DNA of 64,000 nucleotides, taken from the NCBI GenBank assembly GCA_033064195.1, contig JARBJD010000150.1:62001-126000 (forward strand), given 5' to 3'. The number at the start of each line of letters is the position of its first letter. Within the stretch, counting starts at the first letter, position 1. Of this stretch, positions 12,398-24,700 are shown one piece after another. The notes beneath the pieces are model-generated. The model had not been told where the DNA came from and searched no databases. It saw nothing but the letters and a program-made list of their open reading frames with translations. The position numbers were made by a program, and so were the translations under genes. This DNA is from Blattamonas nauphoetae. Lineage: Eukaryota; Preaxostyla; Oxymonadida.

Positions 12398-14451
12398 TTA
12401 TTCATCCATCGCGACAGCAATCGTTCCTCCAACCATCTGCGGATCGGACACAACTTCAACTGATTCAATCTCAACTCCATCGTCCACTCTGAACAAGCTC
12501 ACCGCAAATCGGAAGGGAACAGGGATGTTCGTGAAGAAGACTGGCGCTGTCTTTCCATCTTGCGACAGTTTCAATGTTCGCTTTCCTTCTCGTCCATCTG
12601 CCTCCAACACCACTCGCTGTCCCTTTCTTCCTCCCAAACATGCTGAACCTTTGTTTGTCTGTTTGCTGTTCTGTCTGGCATATCGACCAGCTGGAGACAA
12701 TTCCCATCCTGTTCCTCCCATCTCATATGTAAAATTTGTTTTGAGAATCTTGTTGCTCAGATGGACGAGAAGATCCCAACAACAAATGAGCTGCTCGGTC
12801 CATTTCTGATTGTGAGTGACAGACGAGCCACAACTGCCCCGAACTCGAACGAGACAAGCGTAGCAAAAGAAGGTTGTGATTTTGAGAAAACATTTCCAGA
12901 CACTGTCCAATGAGCTCTGTCGAACAGTTCGATCGCTGCTGCTCCCATTTGAGATCGGATGACAATTGCTTGTCTTGCTGCAGACGATGCAAGAGGTCCA
13001 TTTGAACGAACTCCACTCGAATGAGGTGCTGGCTGAAGAGGAGGTTGGGTCTGGTTCGATCTCGATGCGGCCAACTCTCTTTCCAACCGACTAACTTTCT
13101 CCTTCTCTACCATCAAGTCTTCTTTCAGGCTTTTCAGTTCTGTTTCGAATTGTTCAATCTTATGATGATCTTGCTTGCGGGCGTTCTTCAAGTTCTTGTT
13201 TTCGGAATGGAGTTCTTTGTCGTCGTCATCTTTCAGTCTCCAAAGTGCTGAGGGAGTGTTCACGAGGCAACGAAACACTCCAAACGAACACAACTGACAA
13301 CTCGTCACTCGAGTTTCTGGGTTCTGAACAGAACGAAGGAAAATCACAAAGAATGAAGAAAACGAAGAAAGATGGAGAAAGAAACAAACAGGATCCAACA
13401 TTCGCATCAGAAGCGCGCGTTCTTCTCCTCCACAACTCGTCCCAATCATCGATACGCGGAAAGACGAGATCTCTTGACCCAGTTTCAGAAGAGATTTGCT
13501 CTTGAAAGGCGGTTCTCCAAACAGAAGCCAGTGAAGAACAATCCCCAACGCCCACACATCCGATGAGCACGTCGCCCTTCCTGTGTCCGATTCCATTCGT
13601 TCCGGCGACACATACAGTTGAGACATCACCGAACGCGTGCTGCTCACATCTTCCGATTCCGCCGCTCCTAAATCACCTGAATCAACATAATAAGATAAAA
13701 ACGAAGAAATTAATTATGAATAAAAGATGAAATCAAACTTTGATGATGGTAATAAATGAAACAGCTTCAAAGTAAGCTCCAAAATGTCAAAAGAAGAACA
13801 AGTGACAGAAGATCGAGAAAGACAAACACAGTTTGAAGTGACCCCTATCAAAAAGAAGAATGTTCTCCATCTTCACATCTCCATGTGCTGTCGCCCCACT
13901 TTCGTGGTTGTGCATCAAGTTCAGCGCGGACGAAACATCCATCATCACTCGATAAACAACCTCAAATCACAAGAAACACAAACACAACAATAATCAATCC
14001 CAGAACAACATCCAACCCAAAGAACAACAAAATCAACAACAATCAACAACAACTAACATTTCAAAAACAAACTTCGCGAGCAACAAGAACTCCACGCGAT
14101 CGGTGGTCTCGAACGATATCTGCAAGCGACTGTCCCCCAAGTTCCATCACAATCACTCTCGAGTTTCCCATCGAGGCCAATTCTTTCAGTCCAACAATTC
14201 CTGGATGCGCGAACTTTCGAAGTCGATTAACTTCACGATCGATTCGTTCCCTGTCCTTCAGTGCGATGCACTGTATTATCTTTCCCGCATAATGTTCCTG
14301 AGTTGAATCCTCAATCATTTCCACAACACTCCCGAAGCCACCAGAGCTGATGATTCTCACGAATGAATCTGCACAAAACGAAAAACATGAATTATCAATA
14401 AAGGCTAGAAAGAAACATATATCCATCGGGGACTTCGACTACATCCATCAT
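12398..14451 (-). pseudogene. Kinase/coiled-coil/SPRY-like family, copy A (decaying)
   Basis: Same five-exon plan as copy B. On the minus strand: 14451-14421, 14368-14073, 13960-13828, 13676-13390 and 13323-12398. It encodes a kinase domain (SGGFGSVVEM, AGKIIQC, HGDVKMEN, DLGAAESEDVSS, YVSPERM), a coiled coil, and the C-terminal SPRY-like domain. Two defects stand out. The first intron begins AT (ATATGT) where the other copies begin GT. In the last exon one base is missing near 12761 relative to the paralogues, which puts a stop inside the SPRY-like domain. The downstream SPRY sequence continues in the next frame to the family's usual C-terminus. I call it a young pseudogene. Assembly error at the single-base site cannot be excluded. 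It diverges from copy B across an 88-bp gap. Confidence 0.75.
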
Positions 14452-14539
14452 TTCTACTATTCAGTTCGATGATAAAAAGTTGGAATTTGATCTCCCCATG
14501 ACCACATCTCTCGGTCGCGGAAAGAACAGAACTGTCCAA
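14452..14539. promoter_or_regulatory. 88-bp divergent intergenic region between kinase copies A and B
   Basis: The inferred start codons of copies A (minus, 14451) and B (plus, 14540) face away from each other across only 88 bp. Any promoter for both must lie here or overlap the coding starts. No known core element was recognised. The sequence differs from the conserved upstream box shared by copies C and D. Confidence 0.4.
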
Positions 14540-16631
14540 ATGACAGATGTGATTGAAGTTCCAGATCGATGTATGTTCCATTTTCACATCTTGAAGTCGA
14601 CTTTTGTTTTGCTGTGTTCCAGATATGTTCGTTCGTGAGATCCACGCTGGAAGCTTCGGAAGTGTTGTGGAATTGATTGAAAATTCGACTCAGGAACATT
14701 ACGCGGGAAAGATGATTCCGTGTGTGACAGCAAAAGATACAGAACGAATCGATCGTGAAGTTAATCGACTTCTTCAGTTCGCGCATCCAGGAATTGTTGG
14801 ACTTAAAGAATTAGCATCGATGGGGAACATGAGAGTGATTGTGATGGAACTTGGAGTGCAGTCGCTTGCAGATATTGTTCGGGACCACACATCGCGTGGA
14901 GTTCTTGTGGCTCGCGAAGTTTGTTCTGAATTCCTTGTTTTCTTGTTGATTGTTGTTGATTTTGTTGTTCTATTGGTTGGATGTTGTTCATGTATTGATT
15001 ATTGTTGTGTTTGTGTTTCTTGTGATTTCAGATTGTTTATCGAGTGATGGTGGATATTTCATCAGCGCTCCAAGTGATGCACAACGAGTCAAGAGGAGCG
15101 ACAGCACATGGAGATGTGAAGATGGAGAATATTCTTCAGTTTGATGGAGGACACTTCAAATTGTGTTTGTCTTTTTATACTTTTTCTCCGTTCTTTTTTT
15201 TTCCAATTTCACTCCATCCTTCAACGTTCATTCTTTTTTTTCTTCTTTTCCTTCCTTCTTTTGTTTATTTCTTAATGTTTATTTTTGTGTATTCTGCATG
15301 TTTCTGGATTTCAGGTGATTTGGGGGCGGCGGAATCGGAAGATGTGAGCAGCACGAGTAAGATGATGTCTCAACTGTATGTGTCACCGGAACGAATGGAA
15401 TCGGAAACAGGAAGGGCGACGTGCTCATCGGATGTGTGGGCGTTGGGGATTGTTCTTCACTGGCTTCTGTTTGGGGAAGCGCCTTTCAAGAGTCAGAATG
15501 CAGCTCGATTGTTTCGTGAGATTGGGTCATTCCAAGTTTCGATGATCGGGACGAGTTGTGGAAGTGAAGAACGAGCGCTTCTGATGCGAATGTTGGATCC
15601 TGTTTGTTTCCTCTCTACTTTTCTTCATTTTCTTCTTTTTTTGACTTTTCTTGTTTTCTAATCAGAATCCAGGAACTCGAGTCACAAGTAGTCAATTATG
15701 TTCATTTGGAGTGTTTCGTTGCCTTGTGAACACTCCCTCAGCCGTTTGGAAACTAAAAGATGACGACGAAAATAAATCCTTGGACCAACAAAAGAAACAG
15801 CTCGAAATCTTCATCAATCTTGACAGAGATTTAAGATCAGAAAGGAGTGCCCACAAAAAGACAGCGAATTCCCTTCGATCGGAGCAAGCCCGAGTTCGGA
15901 GATTGGAGGAAGAATTAATGGCCGAGAAGGAGAAAGTCGCTCGGTTAGAAAGAGAGTTGGCCGAATCGAGGCTGAACCAGACCAGACCGCCTCTTCCATC
16001 TGCACCTCCAACGCCGTCTCGACAACGCGGATCACCTCCGCCCCAACGAAGACAAGGAACTGTCATCCGATCTCAAATTGGAGCAGCAGCGATCGAACTG
16101 TTCGACCAAAATGAATGGACAGTGTCTGGAAATGTCTTCTCACTCTTTCCGATCTATAGACCTGGTTCGCTCATCTCGTTCGAGTTTGGGAAAGTTGTGG
16201 CTCGTCTGTCGCTCACAATCAGAAAAGGACCAAACCATGATTTCATTGTTGGGATCATCTCGTCCAGTCTGAGCAAAGAGGCTCTCACCCAAACCTTCAC
16301 GAGTCTGAAGGGAGGAGCAGGATGGCAATTGTTTCAAGAACAGAGAAGTGCCATACAGAACAGGAAAATGAAGAAGAAAGGATCAGCATGTTTGGCAGGA
16401 AGAAAGGGTCAACGAGTGGTGGTTGAGGCAGATGGACGAGAAGGAAAGCGAAAGTTGAAACTGTCGCAAGATGGAGAAACACAACCAACCTTCTTCGTAA
16501 ACATCCCAGTTCCCTTCCGATTCTGTGTGTTCCTCTGGAACCAGAACGATGCGGTTGAGATCGAGTCAGTTGAAGTTGTGGACGAGCCGCAGATTGTTGG
16601 AGGATCAGTTCCCGTTATGATGGATGAATAA
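14540..16631 (+). CDS. Non-RD protein kinase with coiled coil and SPRY-like domain, copy B
   Basis: An intact 570-residue member of the window's repeated kinase family. Exons are 14540-14570, 14623-14918, 15032-15164, 15315-15601 and 15666-16631; introns are 52, 113, 150 and 64 nt. The N-terminal kinase (about residues 10-255) has a glycine loop (AGSFGSVVEL), the AGKMI lysine and the helix-C glutamate (DREVNRL). The catalytic loop is HGDVKMEN, with Gly replacing Arg of HRD; the Mg loop is DLG instead of DFG, and SPE replaces APE. The essential Asp, Lys and Asn are all present, so activity is plausible. A charged coiled coil (about 270-355) and a Pro/Arg linker follow. The C-terminal beta-rich region (WTVSGNVF, FEFGKVVARLSLTI, VVVEADGREGKRKLKLSQDG, FFVNIPVPFRF) resembles SPRY/B30.2. 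It likely detects or docks a ligand; function is unknown. Confidence 0.8.
14919..15031 (+). other. Conserved second intron of the kinase family (copy B)
   Basis: A 113-nt intron rich in TTG/GTT. The equivalent introns in copy A (13961-14072), C (27335-27447) and D (60944-61056) are 112-113 nt and align base for base over most of their length, including GATTGTTGTTGATTTTG. The other introns of these genes have similar lengths but have largely drifted in sequence. In A, C and D the 3' site reads TTTGAG, a rare acceptor with G at -3; copy B has TTTCAG. Confidence 0.75.
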
Positions 16632-16751
16632 ACCAGAACGACCACTTCACCCTTTCATCATTGTTTTCTATCTTCATTTTTGATTCACGCACACGAATAT
16701 TTGTGAACCAATCTTTTTCACACTCAATCCCATAAAAAATAACACAGTCTC

Positions 16752-18527
16752 ATGAGGTGTGTTCTCCTCTTATTCTCGATTCTGTCCAGATTGATCACTT
16801 TTGTATTGCTTGTGGTTCTCCTTTTGGGAGCATTCTACTTTTTCAATCTTCTCAAACAAGACGACAAGCCTTCAGAAGGCACTCGAAAGACGACTGAGAA
16901 ACATGATTCGTCTGAAACCGAAATCACTCCAAATACCGTTTCGGAAATCGTCTCTGCACCAATCTCATCTCCACCAGAAACATCGACGGAAGAAGGAGAA
17001 GCGAGTGAAATCGAATCGACAACAGAAAATCCTCCCTCATCCGATCCTCCTTCTGTTCCAGTTCCTCCTTCACCCCTCACTGCCCCAGAACCTCCCCCTC
17101 CAACAATTGTGTCTTCCCCTCCTCAACCACCACAGCCAACACCAGATGAAAGTGAGAAAGTCGCGAAACGAGCGCAGCAGAGAGTGTTCATCCTCGCTGA
17201 GATCCTCTCAACAGAAAAGACGTATGTCGCCCAGCTGCAAGCCTTCCACGACGTGTTTTACGAACCATGCCGAAGTCGAAGAGAGCAACTGGGTTTGAGT
17301 GAGATGGACATCAAATCGATCTTCAGCCAACTGAAAGTGATTCTGTCGACGAACATTGAGCTTCTGAAGCAGCTGCAGGTGTCGATTGAGGAGAATGGGG
17401 GTGAAGGGGTTGGGAAGGAGATTGCGAGCATGTCGGCGTATCTGCGCTGCTACACACCGTACATCAACAACTACACGAACAGCCAGAACACGATTGCGGA
17501 GCTTCAGAAGAACAACAAGGCGTTCCGGAAGTTCCTGAAGGAGTGTTCGCAGAATCCAGCGAGTCTGAACTTCCCGATCGAGTCGTTCTTGATCCTTCCT
17601 GTGCAGCGTCTTCCGCGATACAAGATGCTGATTGAGCAGCTGCTGAAGTACACAGAAGAGAACCACCAGGAATACTTGCAGATCAAGTCAGCACTGACGA
17701 CGATCTCGAATCTGGCGGAACAAGCGAACAATCGCTGCTTCGAGAATCAAGAACGGATGGGAGTGATTGATTTCCTGAACTCGATCAACGAAGGGCTGCG
17801 GGAGCAGAAGAAGGATGTGTCGACGATCGACGGGTCGGCGATTGTGACACCGCTTCGACGCCTGCTTCAGAAACTCCGAGTCATCACCTTCACTCGCACT
17901 CGACAGACGGACATTGCGATTCCTGCGGGGACGGACGAGGCAGATGCTCCTTTTGAGCGAATCCGAGCATTGCTGAAGGAGAGTTCGGGCGAATCAATGA
18001 AAGAGCTGAAGGCTCTCTACATCTTCAACGACTCGATCGCCGTCACGTCCCTGCTCGACAGACATTCCCGCAAATCGATTTCCAAAATTTCAGAAGCTTT
18101 TCCAGCCGTTACCTCGCAGAAATTGATAGAACTTTGCCCAACGTATTTCGTTTCGTCGCTCTCGATCTCCCCTCCTTACGACGGGCAAAGTGTTGATCTT
18201 TCTTTGTCTTCCCGTGTTTCTAAACCACCTCCAGATCACGTCCTGACCCAAGATTCGCCCAAAACGATCGTGTCCTACGTTCTGTTTTCGTTCACCGCCC
18301 ACATTGACCCATTGTTCTCCACGCAGACACCAACGCTCTCGACTGATCCCCCACTTAAATCAACAGGGTTCCGGCAGAGCACCACAACTTATTCTGACTG
18401 GACCGAGCTCGTCCCAAAATCATACACTTTTCTTGTCAAAGCGACGGTCGAGGAAGCATTTGAACTCGCTAAAGTGTTCGAGAATGCTCAAAATTCGCTG
18501 AAAGAATTGGCACGAAAGTCCTCCTGA
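16752..18527 (+). CDS. Membrane-anchored RhoGEF (DH domain plus PH-like region)
   Basis: A 591-residue single-exon protein, a guanine nucleotide exchange factor for Rho-family GTPases. It starts with a hydrophobic signal anchor (about residues 3-32). A Pro/Glu/Ser-rich linker (35-135) follows. The DH domain covers about 143-335 and shows the typical opening ILAEILSTEKTYVAQL and the conserved FLILPVQRLPRYKMLIEQLL helix. The region after 370 is beta-rich with basic segments and probably corresponds to a PH domain with insertions, though this is less certain. Membrane anchoring at the N-terminus is unusual for DH-PH proteins. It lies 120 bp downstream of kinase copy B on the same strand; part of its DH domain is duplicated downstream of copy C. 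Confidence 0.82.
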   Translation: MRCVLLLFSILSRLITFVLLVVLLLGAFYFFNLLKQDDKPSEGTRKTTEKHDSSETEITPNTVSEIVSAPISSPPETSTEEGEASEIESTTENPPSSDPPSVPVPPSPLTAPEPPPPTIVSSPPQPPQPTPDESEKVAKRAQQRVFILAEILSTEKTYVAQLQAFHDVFYEPCRSRREQLGLSEMDIKSIFSQLKVILSTNIELLKQLQVSIEENGGEGVGKEIASMSAYLRCYTPYINNYTNSQNTIAELQKNNKAFRKFLKECSQNPASLNFPIESFLILPVQRLPRYKMLIEQLLKYTEENHQEYLQIKSALTTISNLAEQANNRCFENQERMGVIDFLNSINEGLREQKKDVSTIDGSAIVTPLRRLLQKLRVITFTRTRQTDIAIPAGTDEADAPFERIRALLKESSGESMKELKALYIFNDSIAVTSLLDRHSRKSISKISEAFPAVTSQKLIELCPTYFVSSLSISPPYDGQSVDLSLSSRVSKPPPDHVLTQDSPKTIVSYVLFSFTAHIDPLFSTQTPTLSTDPPLKSTGFRQSTTTYSDWTELVPKSYTFLVKATVEEAFELAKVFENAQNSLKELARKSS

Positions 18528-18755
18528 CTTTTTCGTTGGGTTGTTTTTCTTCATTCTTTTTCACTTCAACTATGCAAATGGTCTCATCGAAATTGAGACA
18601 ATTCCATCCAGTCAAGGTTTTCTTTTCAGTGGAAATGTTCTCAATCATCTTTGTGGACCGTTCATTTATCGACCATATAATGGGCATGATCTTATTCTCA
18701 CAAATCATCAAGTTCCCCACCTCCGGTACCGGCAGATCCAAAGCGTTCCAGCATC

Positions 18756-21700
18756 ATGATATCTCTCCTCGTGTCATTATTAGTCTCATTCAGCTCGTTG
18801 AGACATTTGTCCCTCGAAAGTCAAATTCGAAATCACGCTACTCGTTCAACACACACTGATATCCAGCGGAACGTTCAGCTTCCATCTACCACTTTCGTTT
18901 CGTTCAATTTCCCAGTCGTGAATGCCGATCTCGTCCTCAGAGGAGATATCAGCACAACCATCACCATCAGCAATGATTCTGCCGAATCGAACTCCCAAAA
19001 TTGGAAGCCACAATATAACCCTCTCGGAATTGATTCGTATCAGTCGTGTTTCATTTGCACAAACACCTCTCTCGCCCTCAACACGATCAGCTTCGCCCTC
19101 GCTGACAACTCTGAGCAAGAAGCGCACAAAACTTCGCATTGCTCGCTCATCCATTCATCTCACGTCACTGCCACGAACTGTAATTTCATCATTTCAGTCG
19201 GGGCTTCTCCTTTTATAGTGTTCGAAACGACAACCACACTCGAAGACCAGTCTTCGTCACTAACACTTGTCTCTTCCTCAATCAGCAATTCTGAGGGCGT
19301 CATTGGATCCTTTAGCGACTTTGCCCCGTCAAACTTCGAAGGGACCCACTTTACGCAAGTTATCTCGTCGTCGGAATTCAGATCAAGTTCTCTTCTCCAC
19401 GGCGACGGAATCGCCCTCCGACAGCCTCACCTCACTTTTCCAGCATCCTCATTGTCTGTCTCATCCACCATCTCGTCCACATCATTCCGTAATATGTCGT
19501 CTCCGGCGACCCAGAATCGAAGACCAAACTTCCATTTTTCTCAAAATGCAGTCGGTTGCGACCTCCATTCAACAGCTAATCATCTCTCCGGATGCCCTTT
19601 CCGTGGATTGGACAAGGGAGGGTCGTTTTCTTGTCGGAATACCACATTCACAGCGCTGATGGAACAGGAACCAACACCAATCTCAAATGCTGCTTACGAG
19701 AAGGCCGGTGAAACATTTGAGACATCTAAAGACGCTCCACATGTCGCCATTAGTTCAAGCGACTACGAATCAATCACCGTCATGAACTGTGTGTTCAAGG
19801 GATATTCTGGGTACAGCACACGCGCACTTGCCATCCTCATCCAGCAATACGATAACAGTGTTATCATCTCCGACTGTCAATTCATAAATCTTGAATCGAA
19901 TGCAGGCGAATCAACAGAATTCCTTTCTGGTGCTGTCCTCATCAGACCTGAACACGAAGAACATGCGTATTCTTTCAAAGTCCAAATCTCAACGTGCACG
20001 TTTGAGAGCTGTTACTGCATCGGTGGGCCAGGAGCCATGTTTCTCGGCTCACCGAGAAACAGAATGACGTTTATTGTGGGTTGCACGATCAACAATTGTT
20101 CGTCATTCAAACACGGCGGAGCAGTCAAAATCGACATGAAAGGTTCATTGAACCTGATCAACACATCATTCTCACGCTCTGATACGTGGACAAACCATCA
20201 CGGAGGCTCGGCGCTCCAAGTCTCCAAATGTGACTATCTTCTCGTGCGTGACTGTTTGTTCGATTCAAACCGTCAAGATGTCGATTCCACTGTCTATGTT
20301 GAAAACGTAACACAGGCTCGCTTCTCATCTTGCATTTTCTCAGACAATGTGGGTACTACAGACTATTCGTCTGGAGGGAGAAGCCATGGCGCTTTCGTGG
20401 CGAAAGCTGCCATCCGACTTGAAATGACGGGGTGTTCGTTCACAAACAATCAAGGACAATTTTCAGCTGCACTGTATCTCGATCGATATGTGGAAAGTGT
20501 CGTCATGGATGATACTTCATTTTGGAACAATTTTGCCCATGGAGGTCCGTATGTGCTGAATCTTGAGGCAGAAGAGATGACAAAATTGATCAACGCTTCT
20601 TCTGTGAGGAATTGTTGGGCAAAGAACCATTACAGGGTCACAGATTATGAAGAGCTGGACAAACTCTTCCCTGAGCAATTCGAAGAAATTCAAGTCAACG
20701 AACTCTTCGTGAGTAGTAGCGGAACAGAAACGGAAATATGTTCGAAAGAAGCACAGTGTTACCAGCTGACGGATGCCCTGACCTGTCGAAATGATCAAAA
20801 AACAAAAATCTCTCTTTCTGGCGCGATTTATACAGAAAATCCGATCATTCTAGATGGATCAATTGAACTTGCAGGACTCGGAACTGAATTTGATCCCCCT
20901 GCCACATCATTTCAAAATCAGGCATTCCAACTCGCGGAATCGTCGTCAGTGAAAATCTACGCGACGAATGTGTTTGTTGGTTCTGCCCCATTTGTCACGC
21001 AGGACACAGCCAGCGATCTCGTCTTGTCTGAGATTCTCGTCAATCCATCTCTCAACGATGGAATTATGAGTTATCTCTTGCACCAATCAGCCGGCACATC
21101 GTTGGTCACAATGTCCTCGTTCACAGGCTACATTTCGCCATCCCTCATCAGAATCATTGGAGTCGCGAAAGCCACCATTTCCGATGTTCTCTTCACCAAT
21201 GTCGTAGCTAGTACTCAGTATGATGACCCTAATGTGAATGGCATTTGCATCACGTGTGACACATCTGGAGACGTATCTATTCTTCGCTGTGGGTTTGAAT
21301 CGACTAAGGTGCAGGAAGATTACAGACCTGTCTATCTTGATGGAAAAGAAAATGGGAATGTTGAAGTTCAATGGTGTCGATTCGCTGATACAAGTGATAC
21401 TCACTACATACCATATAATGATCTCGTGGCAGTTAATTTTGAACCTGGGAAGTTGAAGATAGATTATTCGACAATTGAAATGCTCCCGAAAGACAAGCAG
21501 TTTGATATTGATGGAGTGACAATGAAAGGCCTCCCTCCTCCCTTCCTGATCTACGAGTACAATCCTGAAGATCAATCTACACTCAACTGGAGAGACAGGA
21601 AACCACAAAAGGCAGAAACACTCAACGACACAGGCCTTCAACCGCTGTTGAACTCACTCAACAACAACATCCACACAACGCTCCTCATCGAATGTGAAAT

Positions 21701-24700
21701 TTCGGCTGCAATTAAAGATCTTGTTTTGGAGAATTGCTCGATCCAAACCATTTTTTGGCAGGATCAAAATATAAGATCCACAATCACATGCGACACTGAC
21801 GTCACATTGGTCAGGTTGGACGAATCATCCTTTGAATTGCGGCAAGTCGATGTCCAAGTGAGTTTCTATGGCACCCCAATTTCACCCCTCTTCTCCATCG
21901 ATCCTGTCTCGTCTCTCAGACTCGACACTGTACAGTTCCAGCGTGAAGATTTCTATCCCATGCCGAGCATTGTAAAGAGTACTGGTGGATCAGTGACTCT
22001 TCACAAACTCATATTGGATTACGTACATGAATTCTGGAATCCGATGGCTGATATGGAGGGTGGTGTTCTGACTGTTTCGCAGACATTACTGGAAGCTATC
22101 ACTATCACTTCTGGTGCTCTCTTACAAACAACTGGGACGAGCGTGAATATCATGGATTCGTCATTCTTGGAAATGATTTCTAGTACAGCACAAGCGAATG
22201 TCCTCTGTGCTGAGCTTAGCGGTGATCAAACGATCAGAGTGTACGGATTCCACCAGAATGCAAGCGAACAAGTCACCTTTCGAAACATGCGAACGGAAAA
22301 AAAGAATCTGATGATCTCTGTGAATGGTTCAACAACCATCGAAGACCCAATCTACTTCTCCTCACCACCAAATATTTCTTCTCCCCGTCCTGCTCGGTTC
22401 TCTGGGAACGGGATTGGTCCATTCGTGTCTGTTGCTGAGACTGTCTTCGAAAACAAGCCTGTTGAATCAATCAAACCCTTTAATGGATATTCTTATCTTT
22501 TCGACAATACACGAGTTGTCATTGAAGGAGACTACAGCGAAGAAGACAAAGAAACGATTGGATTGTTCATCGGCATTCCGACTGTGCCGCTTGCAGGGTA
22601 TTCATCTGAAGACTCAGCTTGTGTCTATGGTGGAGATATGTCGTGTCCCTCAATAACCTATACACTCGAAAAATCAGAAACTGTCCCACTGATGAACTCA
22701 TCTCACCCATTGCGCGTGTTTACCGTAAGTTATGCCGTCAGCGAAGATCAGATCAAACTGTCCCAACAGCAGATCGTCATTCAAAGCTCATCTCCCTATT
22801 CGAAACCCAAAATCTCCCCTGACTCCGCCAGATTCTCACTTGGTTCCAGATCGTCGTTATTTCTCCTCGAAACGAACACCGATCTCAAATGTGAAGGCCT
22901 CACGTTTTGTATTCCAATCCAAATTGAGACATATTTCCAAATTGATACAACCAGCAAAATGATCATTTCAAACTGTGCTGTTGAGATCGGAGTTGGATTA
23001 TTTGACCAACTTTTCCTCTGCAAGGGGGGAACTCTCACCATCTCAGACACGGAATTCAGTACCAACTCAGGGATTTTCACGATTCGAGGGAATCTGATCA
23101 AATACACTCAGTCAGCATCGAAGAATTCTGGACCTGAAACAGACTCGATGGCTCTCTCACTGTCCAATGTGAAGATCAACGGCTCGGCATTAACTTCAAT
23201 ACGTCCATTCTTCGACGTCACCACAGATTCTTCATTCATCTTCCAGAATGTGATAGTTGACTTCTTTTCGTCACCGTGGCCACAAAGTTATCCTCTTCTA
23301 CAACTAACCTCTAACACATTGGCCCAAATTGTGACTCCCGAGTACTTCTCAGGTTCGTACGAGTCATTCTCGTATCAAGACGAGTACGCGCTCAAAGGGA
23401 AAGACACTTCAGATGTTCCAATCACCGAATCAGGAGACATCACCCTTCTCTTCTTCTTGTTGAACAGACTCGACACAACAATTCACGCGAAGGGACTTGG
23501 AAAGGATGCAAAGGGATGTGGAAACGCCACTCTTGCTTGTCAATCATTCGACGAGGCAGTAAAGCATTTTGGAGGAGCTGGAGAGCACATCCTGTTTTTG
23601 GATGGAACAGTCCAACTCACAACGACCCTCCAACTCCAACAGACCCCTCACCAAATCTCGATCAAGCCCGAATCATCGTCGGCAAGTGTCGTTGCTGGAG
23701 TGTTGGGTGGTTTGAAAAATCTGCACTCGACAGGGACACACACAGTGTTGTTCAGCTCGATCGAGTTTAATCTGACAGGATGTGCAGTGGAATCGTTCAT
23801 TCAGTCGAATTGCGGGACATTGGAAGTGAAGAAATGTTCGTTCCTGCTCACATCACAACCCTCCATCACTCTCCTTTCGGTTTCTGGTGGATCTGTCATT
23901 GTTGACGCCCTCGACATTCCATCCTTGAAGCCGTCCACTCCTCTCTTCTCTCTCTCCTCATTCGTCCAGGCCACGCTGAACGATGTGAACATCACCGATT
24001 TCTCATCACAAAGTCTGATCACAGCGACTGGCTCAGGCGAAGCAAGCAAGCTGTTCTTTACTGACTGTCGATTTGATGGGATTGCTGAGCAGGCAAGGAA
24101 CGAGGAAGAAGATGTTGTGTGTGTTTGGACGAATGGAGTGATTGAAGTGTCGGACTGTGTGACGGAGCTGAATCGATGCACTTTCAACGAATTCGAGGAT
24201 GGGGTGTTCAAGATCGAGAAAGGAACACTGATTATCCATCCAACAACGACATTCGAACACAACGGACGAATCAATCCGTCGTTCCCCTCTGCCCAACAAA
24301 CAATCTCATGCAACAATGCGAATCTCATTTTCAGAGAATCGAACGTCAACACAGAAGGAAGGTCGAGATGGGTGTCGGTTGGAGATGATGGTTGTTCGGT
24401 GAAGGAAGGGCAGACGACGCTTCTCTCGACGTTGTTCGTTCCTTCTTTGGACACAAGTGAGTGTTCGGGAGGAGTGAAAGAGAAGATGGTTGAGATCAGT
24501 CTTGTTGGATCGATGCTCGTCCCGTGCGATCTCAAATTTGAAGTGTTCTACACTTCATCAGCTTCAAAGAACGATGAATCACTTCTCATTCCAATCTCAA
24601 CCATCCAACCAATCGAACACAACCACACTCACCTCTCCTTCTCCCTCCCCATCACCACACTCACCGAATCCCTTGGGAAGAAATCCGATTTATCCGCTCG

